From NCBI RefSeq assembly GCF_026393345.1, contig NZ_JAPLAI010000051.1:1-37598 (forward strand): a stretch of 37,598 nt of DNA. The letters run 5' to 3'. The DNA is from Microbacterium sp. GTDB lineage: Bacteria > Actinomycetota > Actinomycetes > Actinomycetales > Microbacteriaceae. This document shows, in pieces, positions 1 through 8,274 of the stretch. Position 1 is the stretch's first letter; each line of letters begins with the position of its first letter. Under the pieces are notes generated by a model. It had not been told where the DNA came from and searched no databases. It saw only the letters and a list, made by a program, of their open reading frames with translations. Made by a program: the position numbers and the translations under genes.

Positions 1-45
1 CGGGTGCTCACTCGCGCAGTGGGTGCTCGTTCGCGAGAAGTCGCG

Positions 46-627
46 TCAGCGCAGGGTGCGGCGTGCGCTGATCTGGCCGGTGTCGAACCCCATGAGGTGC
101 AGGCCGCCGTGGAAGCGGGCGTGCTCGATCTTCAGGCACCGGTCCATGACGACGGTGAGTCCCTTCGACTCGCCGTCGCGGGCCGCATCCTCGTTCCAGA
201 TGCCGAGCTGCGCCCACACCACCGGCGCGCCGACGGCGAGCACGTCATCGATCACCGCGGGCAGGTCCGAGGCTTTCCGGAACACGTCGACGATGTCGGG
301 AACCTCGGGCAGCGATGCCAGGTCGGGGTACGCCGGCTGCCCCAGGATCTCGGTGGCGTTCGGGTTCACGAAGTACACGCGGTAGTCGCTGGACTGCTGC
401 AGGTAGGTGCCGACGAAGTAGCTGGAGCGCGCGGGGTTCGGCGAGGCGCCGACGATCGCGATGCTCTTCGCGTCCCGGAGGATGCGGAGGCGCTCCTTCG
501 CGGACGGTCCCACCCACGTGCGCTGCGAGCGCAGCAGCTTTGCCAGCGGGGAGGATGCGGGCAGCGCACAGGTGAGGCCGTTGGCCAGGCGGGTGTCGAC
601 GAGTTCGTCGCTCACAGTGTCCTCCAT
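46..627 (-). CDS. CoA-binding domain protein (YccU-like)
   Basis: A 193-residue protein with one Rossmann-type CoA-binding domain. The nucleotide-binding loop reads IAIVGASPNPARSS (about residues 57-70), followed by the family-typical VYFVNPNATEILG and a late VVMDRCLKIEH motif. Proteins of this family bind CoA or acyl-CoA; no reaction is established for the small single-domain members. The ATG at 627-625 shares one base with the TGA of metY (629-627), so the two genes are almost certainly translationally coupled. A TTG three bases upstream is also open but less likely. The pairing with metY suggests a role in sulfur or methionine metabolism, which is inference. The stop lies 45 bases from the window edge, and no terminator is visible there. 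Confidence 0.88.
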   Translation of the reverse strand: MEDTVSDELVDTRLANGLTCALPASSPLAKLLRSQRTWVGPSAKERLRILRDAKSIAIVGASPNPARSSYFVGTYLQQSSDYRVYFVNPNATEILGQPAYPDLASLPEVPDIVDVFRKASDLPAVIDDVLAVGAPVVWAQLGIWNEDAARDGESKGLTVVMDRCLKIEHARFHGGLHLMGFDTGQISARRTLR

Positions 628-1919
628 CAAAGTGCCTTCTGCGCGGCGTCGAGCGCCTGGTCGAGGTCGTACAGGATGTCATCCAGGTCCTCGATGCCCA
701 CGCTGATGCGGACGAGGCCCGGCAGCACGCCGCCGTCGATGAGCTGCTGCTCGGTGAGCTGCGCGTGCGTGGTGGAGGCGGGGTGGATGACGAGGGTCTT
801 CGCGTCGCCGATGTTGGCGAGGTGGCTGGCAAGGTCCACCGACTCGATGAAGGTCCGACCGGCCTCTCGGCCACCCTTGACCCCGAAGCTGAAGACGGCG
901 CCCGGGCCCTCGGGCAGGTATTTGTTCGCCCGGTCGTGGTGCGGATGCTGCGGCAGCCCCGCCCAGTTGACGAAGTCGATGCGGGGGTCGGCGTCCAGCC
1001 ACTGCGCCACGGCGCGGGCGTTCTCGACGTGCGCCTTCATGCGGAACGGCAGCGTCTCCACGCCCTGCGCGAGCAGAAACGCGGAGTGCGGCGCGAGGGC
1101 GGGTCCGATGTCGCGGAGCTGTTCGGCGCGCAGCCGCGTGAGGAAGGCGTACTCGCCGAAGTTGCCGGACCACTCGAGGCCGCCGTAGCTCGGCACCGGC
1201 TCGGTGAACAGCGGGAAGCGGTCGGAGTGCCAGTCGAAGCGGCCGGACTCGACGACCACCCCGCCGAGGGTGGTGCCGTGTCCGCCGAGGAACTTCGTCG
1301 CCGAGTGGATGACAATGTCGGCACCCCACTCGATTGGGCGGCACAGGTAGGGCGTGGCAACGGTGGAGTCGATGATCAGCGGCACGCCCGCATCCCGGGC
1401 CACCTGCGAGAGGCCCTCGATGTCGGCGATCTCGCCAGACGGGTTCGCGATCGTCTCGGCGAAGATCGCCTTCGTGGTCGGGGTGACGGCGGCGGCGTAG
1501 TCCGCCGGGTCGGCGGAGGCGACGAAGGTCGTCTCCACGCCGAAGCGCCGCAGCGTCACGTCGAGCTGTGTGATGGATCCGCCGTAGAGGTTCGCGCTGG
1601 CGACGATGTGGTCGCCGGCCCCGGCGAGCGAGGCGAAGGTGATGAACTGCGCGGCCAGGCCGCTAGAGGTGGCGACGGCACCGAGGCCCTGCTCGAGCGA
1701 GGCGATGCGCTCTTCGAACGAGGCGACCGTGGGGTTCGCGAGACGGCTGTAGATGTTGCCGTACTTCTGCAGCGCGAACCGGGCTGCAGCGTCGTCGGTG
1801 TCGTCGAAGACGAACGATGCGGACTGATAGATCGGCAGCGCGCGGGCACCGGTGACGGCATCCGGGATGTTGCCGGCGTGGATCGCACGCGTGCGGAAAC
1901 CGTATTCGCGGTCAGCCAT
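627..1919 (-). CDS. metY: O-acetylhomoserine sulfhydrylase / aminocarboxypropyltransferase
   Basis: A 430-residue PLP enzyme of the Cys/Met metabolism family that makes homocysteine from O-acetylhomoserine and sulfide in the cytoplasm. The PLP lysine is K209 in HSATKFLGGHGT. The upstream motifs SGLAAQF (substrate-binding loop) and IIDSTVATPYLCRP (PLP-ring aspartate) are intact. Length fits the roughly 430-residue MetY class rather than the roughly 380-residue MetB/MetC class. The open frame runs upstream to 2192, but the start at 1919 (MADREYGF) is preceded by GAAGGG at a normal distance and matches the family N-terminus. It is coupled to the CoA-binding gene downstream. The 119-base leader has a small GGGAG/CTCCC hairpin but no recognisable SAM riboswitch. 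Confidence 0.93.
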   Translation of the reverse strand: MADREYGFRTRAIHAGNIPDAVTGARALPIYQSASFVFDDTDDAAARFALQKYGNIYSRLANPTVASFEERIASLEQGLGAVATSSGLAAQFITFASLAGAGDHIVASANLYGGSITQLDVTLRRFGVETTFVASADPADYAAAVTPTTKAIFAETIANPSGEIADIEGLSQVARDAGVPLIIDSTVATPYLCRPIEWGADIVIHSATKFLGGHGTTLGGVVVESGRFDWHSDRFPLFTEPVPSYGGLEWSGNFGEYAFLTRLRAEQLRDIGPALAPHSAFLLAQGVETLPFRMKAHVENARAVAQWLDADPRIDFVNWAGLPQHPHHDRANKYLPEGPGAVFSFGVKGGREAGRTFIESVDLASHLANIGDAKTLVIHPASTTHAQLTEQQLIDGGVLPGLVRISVGIEDLDDILYDLDQALDAAQKAL

Positions 1920-2038
1920 GGAAGACCCTTCGGGCGGAAGCGTGTGGGAGCCTCCCGAGCCTACCTTCCACCGTTTCCCGGCCGCGGCGTACCCGTCTCG
2001 AAGCGTCACACGGATGCGGCGGCGCCCGGCCGCGCGCC

Positions 2039-3493
2039 TCAGCTGCCAGGCGACAGGTCGGGGGTCTCCCGCACACCGAACTCGTGGCGGAGGGCGCTGC
2101 GCGCAGCCCACCAGCCCGCCAGCCCGTGGACGCCGGGGCCCGGAGAGGTGGATGCGGAGCAGAGGTAGACCCCCGGGATCGGGGTGCGCCACGGGTCGGG
2201 GCGGAGCACCGGCCGGCGCAGCAGCTGCGGCAGGGTCGGAACGCCCGCGGTGATGTCGCCGCCGGGGTAGTTCGCGTTGTGGCGGGCGACATCGACCGCG
2301 GTGCGGGACCGTGTGGCGAGGATCGTGTCGCGGAAGCCGGGAGCGAAGCGTTCGACTTGCCGGATGACCGCCTCCTGCCGATCCACATCACTCCCCGCCG
2401 GCACGTGCGTGTAGGCCCACAGTGTGTGACGGCCGGCGGGAGCGCGCGAGGGGTCGAACACCGTCGGCTGCGAGACGAGCACGTACGGCCGCTCCGGCAT
2501 CCGGCCGCGCTCGACTGCGTTCTCGGATGCAGCGATCTCGGCGCGGGTGCCGCCGATGTGCACGGCGGCAGCATCCGTCACCGCGGGGTCGGCCCACGGC
2601 ACCGGCTCGGACAGCGCGAAGTCGACCTTCGCGACGCCCGGGCCGTAGCGGAACCGCCGCATCGCCTCGTAGTAGCCCGCGGGGAGGTGACCCGAGCCGA
2701 GGCGGGCGAAGGCGCGGGGGGTGACGTCGAGGAGCACGGCCCGGGCGGGCGGGAGCTCGTCGAGCGAGGTCACCTCGTGGTCGGTCACGATCTCGCCGCC
2801 GTGGGCGCGGATGTCGTCGGCCATGGCGTCGGCGATCGCCTGCGTGCCACCGATGGGGATCGGCCAGCCGCGGGCATGGGCGTAGGTGGCGAGCGCCAGC
2901 CCGGCGCCGGCGCCGCTCAGGCTCGGCTGATGCAGCATGGTGTGCGCGGCGACGCCGGTGACCAGGGCCGCGGCCGCTTCACCGCGGAAGCGGAGGTTCC
3001 ACGCGGGCGAACCCTGCTCGAGCGAGCGCAGCCCGAAGGCCACCGCGGCCAGCGGGTCGGGTGGGATGCGCAGCAGCGATCCGCCGGTGAAGTCGGCCAC
3101 CCCGGCAGCGCGCTCGACGAGGGGCCGCATGAGGCGCGAATACCGTCCGCCGTCCCGGCCGAGTTCGTCGGCGGTGCGGTTCAGATCCCGATAGGCGAGC
3201 ACCGCGCGCCGGCCGTCGAGCGGGTGGGCGTACGAGACCTCCGGCACGACGAAGCGCACCCGGTCGGTGAGGCCGAACTCCTGGAAGAACCGCGATTCGA
3301 ACGCGAGCGGGTGCACCGCTGAGCACACGTCGTGCAGGTACCCGGGCAGGGTGAGCGGGGCGGAGGCGGCACCGCCGCCGAGGCGGGATGCGGTCTCGTA
3401 GACGCGGACGCGATGTCCGGCGCGCGCCATGATCACCGCGGCGGCGAGCCCGTTGGGCCCGGATCCGACGACGACGACGTCGACCTCGCTCAC
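2039..3493 (-). CDS. FAD-dependent oxidoreductase, phytoene dehydrogenase-like
   Basis: A 484-residue flavoprotein of the phytoene-desaturase/amine-oxidase fold. The N-terminus has the dinucleotide-binding motif VVVVGSGPNGLAAA followed by an acidic strand end (VRVYE). The C-terminus has the second FAD motif GVYLCSASTSPGPGVHGLAG. This close group is widespread in actinobacteria and usually annotated as NAD(P)/FAD-dependent oxidoreductase; its substrate is unknown, and no carotenoid genes lie nearby. The GTG start at 3493 overlaps the stop of the SRPBCC gene upstream (GTGA), so the two are coupled. The ORF continues in frame upstream, but only inside the SRPBCC gene. No signal peptide is seen. 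Confidence 0.85.
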   Translation of the reverse strand: MSEVDVVVVGSGPNGLAAAVIMARAGHRVRVYETASRLGGGAASAPLTLPGYLHDVCSAVHPLAFESRFFQEFGLTDRVRFVVPEVSYAHPLDGRRAVLAYRDLNRTADELGRDGGRYSRLMRPLVERAAGVADFTGGSLLRIPPDPLAAVAFGLRSLEQGSPAWNLRFRGEAAAALVTGVAAHTMLHQPSLSGAGAGLALATYAHARGWPIPIGGTQAIADAMADDIRAHGGEIVTDHEVTSLDELPPARAVLLDVTPRAFARLGSGHLPAGYYEAMRRFRYGPGVAKVDFALSEPVPWADPAVTDAAAVHIGGTRAEIAASENAVERGRMPERPYVLVSQPTVFDPSRAPAGRHTLWAYTHVPAGSDVDRQEAVIRQVERFAPGFRDTILATRSRTAVDVARHNANYPGGDITAGVPTLPQLLRRPVLRPDPWRTPIPGVYLCSASTSPGPGVHGLAGWWAARSALRHEFGVRETPDLSPGS

Positions 3494-4017
3494 GCGCCCT
3501 CCCCGGCGTCCGCCGCGGGGGTCACGGCCGCGTCGGCGAGAGCGGTCGCATCCGCATCCGCCCCGGACTCGCCCCGTCCGCGACGGGCGATGCCCTCGGC
3601 GAGGAATGCCAGGCGCTGCAGCGTCTCGGCGTTCCGCCACCGGATCAGCAGGTCCATCACGGGCGCCGGCACGAGGGTCGCAGGTCCCGAGGACGCGTGC
3701 TCCTCGATCCGCACCAGCGACCCGCCCCGGAAGGGCTTCACCTCGAGGGTCACCTGAGCCTCGCCCACGGGCCAGCCGCGGGCCTGCAGCACGAACCGGC
3801 GCGGCGGTTCGTAGGCGAGCACCTCGGTGGTGTCATCGAGGAGCGCGGGCCAGGTGCCGACGGAGTGGTGCAGCTCGGCGCCCGGATGCGGCCAGTCGAC
3901 GTCGACGTCACGCATCCGCGAGGCGCCCACCACCCAGGAGGGGAAGAGCCAGCCGTCCTCGAACACGCGGAAGACATCCTCCGGATCGCAGGCCATGGCC
4001 CGGACGTTACGCGCCAT
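3490..4017 (-). CDS. SRPBCC (polyketide cyclase-like) family protein
   Basis: A 175-residue protein with a helix-grip START/SRPBCC fold: MARNVRAMACDPEDVFRVFEDG at the start, a central VLAYEPPRRFVLQARG strand pair and a late VRIEEHAS strand. Such proteins bind hydrophobic ligands in a cavity; the ligand here is unknown. The last 35 residues are Ala/Asp-rich and probably disordered. AAGGAG sits five bases before the ATG. The gene overlaps the following phytoene-dehydrogenase-like gene by 4 bases. This pair (cyclase-like plus flavoprotein) recurs in actinobacteria and probably acts on one shared hydrophobic substrate, which is inference from coupling. Confidence 0.85.
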   Translation of the reverse strand: MARNVRAMACDPEDVFRVFEDGWLFPSWVVGASRMRDVDVDWPHPGAELHHSVGTWPALLDDTTEVLAYEPPRRFVLQARGWPVGEAQVTLEVKPFRGGSLVRIEEHASSGPATLVPAPVMDLLIRWRNAETLQRLAFLAEGIARRGRGESGADADATALADAAVTPAADAGEGA

Positions 4018-4116
4018 CGTGACTCCTTCGGTCGGTGCTCAGGTTTTGTCGGCTCTGTGAACCCTGCCGTGACGCTTCCGGCCGTGCAAGCCCCTTCCGC
4101 CGTGCGGGTTCCCGGC

Positions 4117-4132
4117 TACCGTGTGCGGCATG
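4117..4132 (+). promoter_or_regulatory. -10 box of a probable leaderless promoter
   Basis: TACCGT at 4117-4122 fits TAnnnT, and the ATG at 4130 starts 7 nt after it. Transcription would therefore begin at or next to the start codon. No Shine-Dalgarno is present. The -35 region is not recognisable. Confidence 0.5.
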
Positions 4133-5605
4133 GACGGCTTCGCGGCGGTCGACTACGAGCTGGGTCGGCAGGTGCTCCAGCGTGGCATCGCCGCGCTCTA
4201 CCTCATCGCCTTCCTCTCGTCGCTGAACCAGTTCCGTCCGCTGCTCGGGGAACGGGGGCTCCTGCCGGCACCGGAGCTGCTGGCGTGGGCCGGCTCATCG
4301 GCGAGGCGTGCACGGATGCTGCGCCCGACGCTGTTCCGCCGCATCCGGTACACCGACCGCCGGCTTGTGGTCCTCTGCGTCGCCGGGATGATCGTCGCCG
4401 CCGCGCTCGTTGTGGGCCTCCCCCAGCTTGCGGGTCCGTGGGTGCCGATGCTGTGCTTCCTCGCGCTGTGGTTCGGGTACATGTCGATCACCAGCATCGG
4501 CCAGACCTTCTACGGCTTCGGCTGGGAGATGCTGCTGCTCGAGGCCGGGTTCCTCGCCGCCTTCCTCGGCTCGAATGACCAGCCGCCGCCCACCGTGGTC
4601 ATCGTGCTGTTCTGGTGGCTGCTGTTCCGGTTGGAGTTCGGCGCCGGCATGATCAAGATCCGCGGCGGGCACGAGTGGCGCGATCTCACGGCACTGATGT
4701 ACCACCACGAGACGCAGCCGATGCCGGGTCCGCTCAGCCGCCAGGCGCACCTGCTCCCCCGCTGGTTCCACCGGGTCGAGGTCGTCGGGAACCACGTCGC
4801 GCAGCTGGTGGTGCCGTTCCTGCTCTTCGCCCCGCTCCTCGCTCTGTGGCTGCCGGCGCCGGTCCCGCTCGTCATCGGCACGGTCGCCGCGCTCATCGTC
4901 ATCGCGACGCAGGTATGGCTCGTCCTCACCGGCAACTTCGCGTGGCTCAACTGGGCGACGATCGTCCTCGCGTTCTCGGCGGTGGGGATCCCGGATGCGG
5001 GGGCTCCCGCCGCATCCGCGCCGCCGTGGCTGATCGACGGACTGCCGCTGGCGTGGTTCGTCGTCACGAGCGCGATCGCGCTCCTGTACGTCGGGCTGAG
5101 CGGCCCGGCGCTTCGGAACCTGTTCGCCCACCGGCAGCTGATGAACGCGAGCTTCACCCGCTGGCAGCTCGCAAACGCCTACGGCGCCTTCGGCACGGTC
5201 ACGAAGGAACGCATCGAGATCGTCGTGGAGGGCACGGAGGACGAGGATCCCGACACTGCGACGTGGCACGAGTACGGGTTCCGCGGCAAGCCCGGCGACC
5301 TCCGCCGCATCCCGCCCCAGGTCGCGCCGTACCATCTGCGGCTGGACTGGTTGATGTGGTTCCTACCGCTCGGCGCGCCGCTCGACGAATGGTTCACGAC
5401 GTTCCTGGCGCGTCTTCTCGCCGCGGATCCACCGACACTCGCGCTGCTGCGCACCGACCCGTTCGAGGGGCGGCGGCCCCGCTGGATCCGGGCGGTGTCG
5501 TACCGCTACCGGTTCGCCGACCGCGCCACTTTCCGCCGCGACCGCGTCCGCTGGGTCCGGGACCAGCGCCGGCTGGTGATCGGACCGGCGAGCCTTCCCG
5601 ACTGA
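4130..5605 (+). CDS. Lipase maturation factor family membrane protein
   Basis: A 491-residue polytopic membrane protein. Hydrophobic helices cluster near residues 18-35, 78-120, 140-175 and 210-320, with a soluble C-terminal part from about 330. The motifs YGFGWEMLLLEAGFLAAF, LLFRLEFGAGMIKIRGG and TALMYHHETQPMP are those of the lipase maturation factor family, named after vertebrate LMF1, an ER factor for lipase folding. The function of bacterial members is not known. Translation could begin at GTG 4121, but ATG 4130 is preferred because of the leaderless promoter just upstream. The gene stands alone between two minus-strand units and converges on the next gene with 25 bases between stops. 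Confidence 0.88.
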   Translation: MDGFAAVDYELGRQVLQRGIAALYLIAFLSSLNQFRPLLGERGLLPAPELLAWAGSSARRARMLRPTLFRRIRYTDRRLVVLCVAGMIVAAALVVGLPQLAGPWVPMLCFLALWFGYMSITSIGQTFYGFGWEMLLLEAGFLAAFLGSNDQPPPTVVIVLFWWLLFRLEFGAGMIKIRGGHEWRDLTALMYHHETQPMPGPLSRQAHLLPRWFHRVEVVGNHVAQLVVPFLLFAPLLALWLPAPVPLVIGTVAALIVIATQVWLVLTGNFAWLNWATIVLAFSAVGIPDAGAPAASAPPWLIDGLPLAWFVVTSAIALLYVGLSGPALRNLFAHRQLMNASFTRWQLANAYGAFGTVTKERIEIVVEGTEDEDPDTATWHEYGFRGKPGDLRRIPPQVAPYHLRLDWLMWFLPLGAPLDEWFTTFLARLLAADPPTLALLRTDPFEGRRPRWIRAVSYRYRFADRATFRRDRVRWVRDQRRLVIGPASLPD

Positions 5606-5630
5606 GCGGGGCGAACCCGCCGGTGCCGGC

Positions 5631-6200
5631 TCACCGACGAGCGCCGCGCGCGGCTTTCCGGACGATGGCGACGATCGCGAGGGCACCGAGGATCCACGGT
5701 CCGCCGATCAGCAGCGGGTCGATCCAGGAGTGGTGCGTGTCGACGCGACCACGGCGCGACGCCACCGGGTGGTGGCCTCGCTCCGCCATGATTCCGGTCT
5801 CGGTGAGGGGGTTGTCGGGACGCGCGGAGAACAGCGATCGGAGGTGCGCGCCGGTCGACTCCACGCGGTCGCCGAGCACCAGCAGCAGCCAGTGCGCGGC
5901 GCGTCCTTCGCTGAACCGTTCATACGCGTAGCGGCGGATGACACCCGAGACCCCGTGCAGGGGTTGGGCGGTGCCGAACACGGGCGTGAGGCGGGAGTGT
6001 TCGATGGAGCGCTCCCGGTAGCCGTGCGCGGTCTGCTGCTCGGGCAGCTCCCAGTGAGCGCCGGTGGACCCGCGCATGTCGACCTCCTTCGGGAAGGAGG
6101 GCCGGTCGGCCGGGTCGAGGTCCGCGCCCCACCCCGGGATGCGGTCGCGGAGTTCGTCGGGCGAAGGGACGGGCGAATGTCCGTCTGGGGTGTAGGGCAT
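5631..6200 (-). CDS. Conserved hypothetical protein with C-terminal membrane anchor
   Basis: A 189-residue protein, mostly hydrophilic and Pro/Gly/Arg-rich, with one hydrophobic segment near the C-terminus (about residues 160-180, DPLLIGGPWILGALAIVAIV) followed by a basic tail. That fits a tail-anchored protein facing the cytoplasm. A central stretch (HWLLLVLGDRVESTGAHLRSLF) may be an amphipathic helix. I do not recognise a named family. AGAGGAG precedes the ATG. The gene lies 18 bases after the zinc alcohol dehydrogenase and follows the SDR in the same direction, so the three probably share transcripts. Its job may be linked to the dehydrogenase. Confidence 0.75.
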   Translation of the reverse strand: MPYTPDGHSPVPSPDELRDRIPGWGADLDPADRPSFPKEVDMRGSTGAHWELPEQQTAHGYRERSIEHSRLTPVFGTAQPLHGVSGVIRRYAYERFSEGRAAHWLLLVLGDRVESTGAHLRSLFSARPDNPLTETGIMAERGHHPVASRRGRVDTHHSWIDPLLIGGPWILGALAIVAIVRKAARGARR

Positions 6201-6218
6201 GGCGTGTCTCCTCTGGGA

Positions 6219-7367
6219 TCAGGCCGACGGCGGGATGATGACGGGCTTGACGATGCCGTCGAGCTTCGCGGAGAACAGGTGATAGCCCTCTGCGATCTCG
6301 TCGAGCGGGATGCGGTGCGTGATCATGTCTTTCGGGGAGATGCGACCCGCCTGGATGTGTTCGAGCAGGCGGGGCCACTGCCGCTTCACCGGCGCCTGGT
6401 TCGTGCGGATCGTCAGGCCCTTGTTCATCGCATCGCCGAACTTCACCGCGCTGAACAGAGGTCCGTAGGCACCCATCACGGAGATGTTCCCGCCCTTGCG
6501 GACGGAATCGATCGCCCAGTTGAGCGCGATGGGCGAGCCGCCCTGCAGCTTGAGCTTGGCGGAAGTGATGTGCTGGACGAGGTTGCCGTCGGCCTCGGCC
6601 CCCACGGCGTCGATAGCGACGTCGACGCCGAGATAGTCCGTGATCTTCTTCATCAGCACGACGACGTCATCGTGCTCCGCGAAGTTGTAGGTCTCGGCGA
6701 ACGCGAATTCCCGCGCTTTGGCCAGCCGGTATTCGAGATGGTCGACGACGATGACGCGGCCCGCACCCATGAGCCACGCGGACCGGGCCGCGGCGAGGCC
6801 GACGGGACCGGCACCCAGAACGAGCACGGTGTCACCCTCGGCGATGTCTCCCAGCTGGGCACCGAAATACCCGGTCGAGAATGCATCGGTGAGCATCAGG
6901 GCGTCCTCGTCGTCCAGCCAGTCCGGGATGATCGACGGCCCGACGTCGGCGAACGGGACGCGGACGAGCTCGGCCTGCCCGCCGTCGTACCCGCCGGCGG
7001 TGTGGGAGTAGCCGTAGATGCCGCCGAGCGCCGTGGCGTTGGCGTTGACGTTGTGGCAGTTGGAGAACAACCCGCGAGCGCAGAAGTAGCAGGTGCCGCA
7101 GAAGATGTTGAAGGGCACCATCACCCGGTCCCCAGGGGTCAGGGTCTGCACCGAGGAACCCACCACGACCACGCGTCCGATGAATTCGTGACCGAACGTG
7201 TGACCGATCCGGGTGTCGGGGATCATCCCGTGATAAAGATGCAGATCGGATCCGCAGATCGCTGCCCGTTCGACGCGGACGATCGCGTCGTTCGGATGCT
7301 GGATCGTCGGATCGGGCTTCTCTTCTACGCGCACCTTGTAGGGGCCGCGATAGGTCATTGCTTTCAT
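6219..7367 (-). CDS. Zinc-dependent alcohol dehydrogenase (formaldehyde dehydrogenase-like)
   Basis: A 382-residue medium-chain dehydrogenase. Catalytic zinc ligands C38 (AICGSDLH) and H60/E61 (GHEF) are present, as is the structural zinc lobe C90, C93, C96, C104. The NAD(P) loop is VLVLGAGPVGLAAA. The long linker with VDVAIDAVGAE and an insert of about 30 residues resembles the glutathione-independent formaldehyde dehydrogenase branch rather than the short alcohol dehydrogenases. The exact substrate cannot be set. GGAGGA lies just before the ATG. The upstream SDR gene ends 13 bases before it, and a small membrane-anchored protein follows 18 bases downstream. Confidence 0.9.
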   Translation of the reverse strand: MKAMTYRGPYKVRVEEKPDPTIQHPNDAIVRVERAAICGSDLHLYHGMIPDTRIGHTFGHEFIGRVVVVGSSVQTLTPGDRVMVPFNIFCGTCYFCARGLFSNCHNVNANATALGGIYGYSHTAGGYDGGQAELVRVPFADVGPSIIPDWLDDEDALMLTDAFSTGYFGAQLGDIAEGDTVLVLGAGPVGLAAARSAWLMGAGRVIVVDHLEYRLAKAREFAFAETYNFAEHDDVVVLMKKITDYLGVDVAIDAVGAEADGNLVQHITSAKLKLQGGSPIALNWAIDSVRKGGNISVMGAYGPLFSAVKFGDAMNKGLTIRTNQAPVKRQWPRLLEHIQAGRISPKDMITHRIPLDEIAEGYHLFSAKLDGIVKPVIIPPSA

Positions 7368-7380
7368 CTCGTTCCTCCGC

Positions 7381-8205
7381 TCAGACGTTTCGCCAGTCGT
7401 GCGTGGTCAGGTGCGAGCCGGCCTGTGGGCCCATCTGGAGCATCCCGCCGTCTGCCACGACCGACGAGCCGGTGACGTAGCTCGCCTCGGGCGACGCGAG
7501 GAAAGCGATCACCGCCGCAATCTCGCGGGCGTCGCCCGGGCGTCCGAGCGGGATACCGGGACGGTCGGTGCCAACGGGGTCCTCATCGGTCTGGCCGGTC
7601 ATCGGTGTCGCGATCTCGCCCGGGGCGACCGTGTTGGCGGGGATGCCGTAGCGGCCGAGTTCCAGCGCGGCGGTCTTGATGAGGCCGCCGAGCCCGTGCT
7701 TGGCGGCGTCGTACGCCGAGGAGCCGACACGGGGCTGATGCTCGTGCACACTCGACACCGCGATGATGCGGCCACCGCGGCCCTGCGCGATCATGCGGCG
7801 CGCAGCGCGCTGAACACAGACGAAGGGGCCGGTGAGATCGACGTCGAGCACCTGTCGCCACTCGTCGAGGCTGACGTCGACGAGCAAGGTCGACGCACCC
7901 GTACCGGCGTTGTTGACGAAGACGTCGATCCCGCCCAGCTCGTCCGCGAGTTGGTCGATGACATCGCCGCACTCCGGGATCTCGGCTGCATCGAGCCGGG
8001 CGACGACCGCGCGGGAACCGTGCGCCCGCACCTCGGCCGCCGTCTCTTCTGCCCCCTGCTCGTCACTGTGCCAGGTGATCCCGACATCCATCCCGGCCGC
8101 GGCGAGGGCCACCGCGGTGGCCCGGCCGATGCCGGAATCTGCGCCGGTGACGATGGCCCGACGGGGCGGGGGCACCTCTGCCGTGTCCGTGTGCAACTGA
8201 TTCAT
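7381..8205 (-). CDS. SDR family oxidoreductase
   Basis: A 274-residue short-chain dehydrogenase. The cofactor loop is VTGADSGIGRAT, the NNAG motif follows in DVFVNNAGTG, and the catalytic Ser-Tyr-Lys reads as VSSVHEHQ followed by YDAAK. This is a classical SDR; the substrate is unknown and many relatives are labelled glucose 1-dehydrogenase by default. The track would allow a start at 8262, but the ATG at 8205 sits 7 nt after a TAGCAT box, with no Shine-Dalgarno, so a leaderless start is preferred. It is the first gene of a three-gene unit with the zinc dehydrogenase and the small membrane protein. Confidence 0.9.
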   Translation of the reverse strand: MNQLHTDTAEVPPPRRAIVTGADSGIGRATAVALAAAGMDVGITWHSDEQGAEETAAEVRAHGSRAVVARLDAAEIPECGDVIDQLADELGGIDVFVNNAGTGASTLLVDVSLDEWRQVLDVDLTGPFVCVQRAARRMIAQGRGGRIIAVSSVHEHQPRVGSSAYDAAKHGLGGLIKTAALELGRYGIPANTVAPGEIATPMTGQTDEDPVGTDRPGIPLGRPGDAREIAAVIAFLASPEASYVTGSSVVADGGMLQMGPQAGSHLTTHDWRNV

Positions 8206-8218
8206 GCGGGCGATGCTA
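8206..8218 (-). promoter_or_regulatory. -10 box of a leaderless promoter for the SDR gene
   Basis: On the minus strand TAGCAT (8218-8213) is followed by 7 nt and the ATG at 8205. The -35 region would fall inside the hairpin at 8221-8254. Confidence 0.5.
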
Positions 8219-8220
8219 AG

Positions 8221-8254
8221 CGAGCGCAACCGCCCCGGGAGGGGGTTGCGCTCG
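8221..8254 (-). terminator. Stem-loop after the MMPL transporter gene
   Basis: A perfect 11-bp inverted repeat (8221-8231 with 8244-8254, CGAGCGCAACC/GGTTGCGCTCG) encloses a 12-nt loop, 20 bases after the transporter stop. No T tract follows, as is common for actinobacterial terminators. It also overlaps the upstream part of the SDR promoter. Confidence 0.6.
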
Positions 8255-8274
8255 CCCGGCATCTGCCTTCCGGC

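Noticed and set aside
1920..2038. SAM riboswitch upstream of metY
   Set aside because: The 119-base leader lacks the conserved core words of SAM-I, SAM-II or SAM-IV that I can recognise. Only a short GGGAG/CTCCC hairpin is present.
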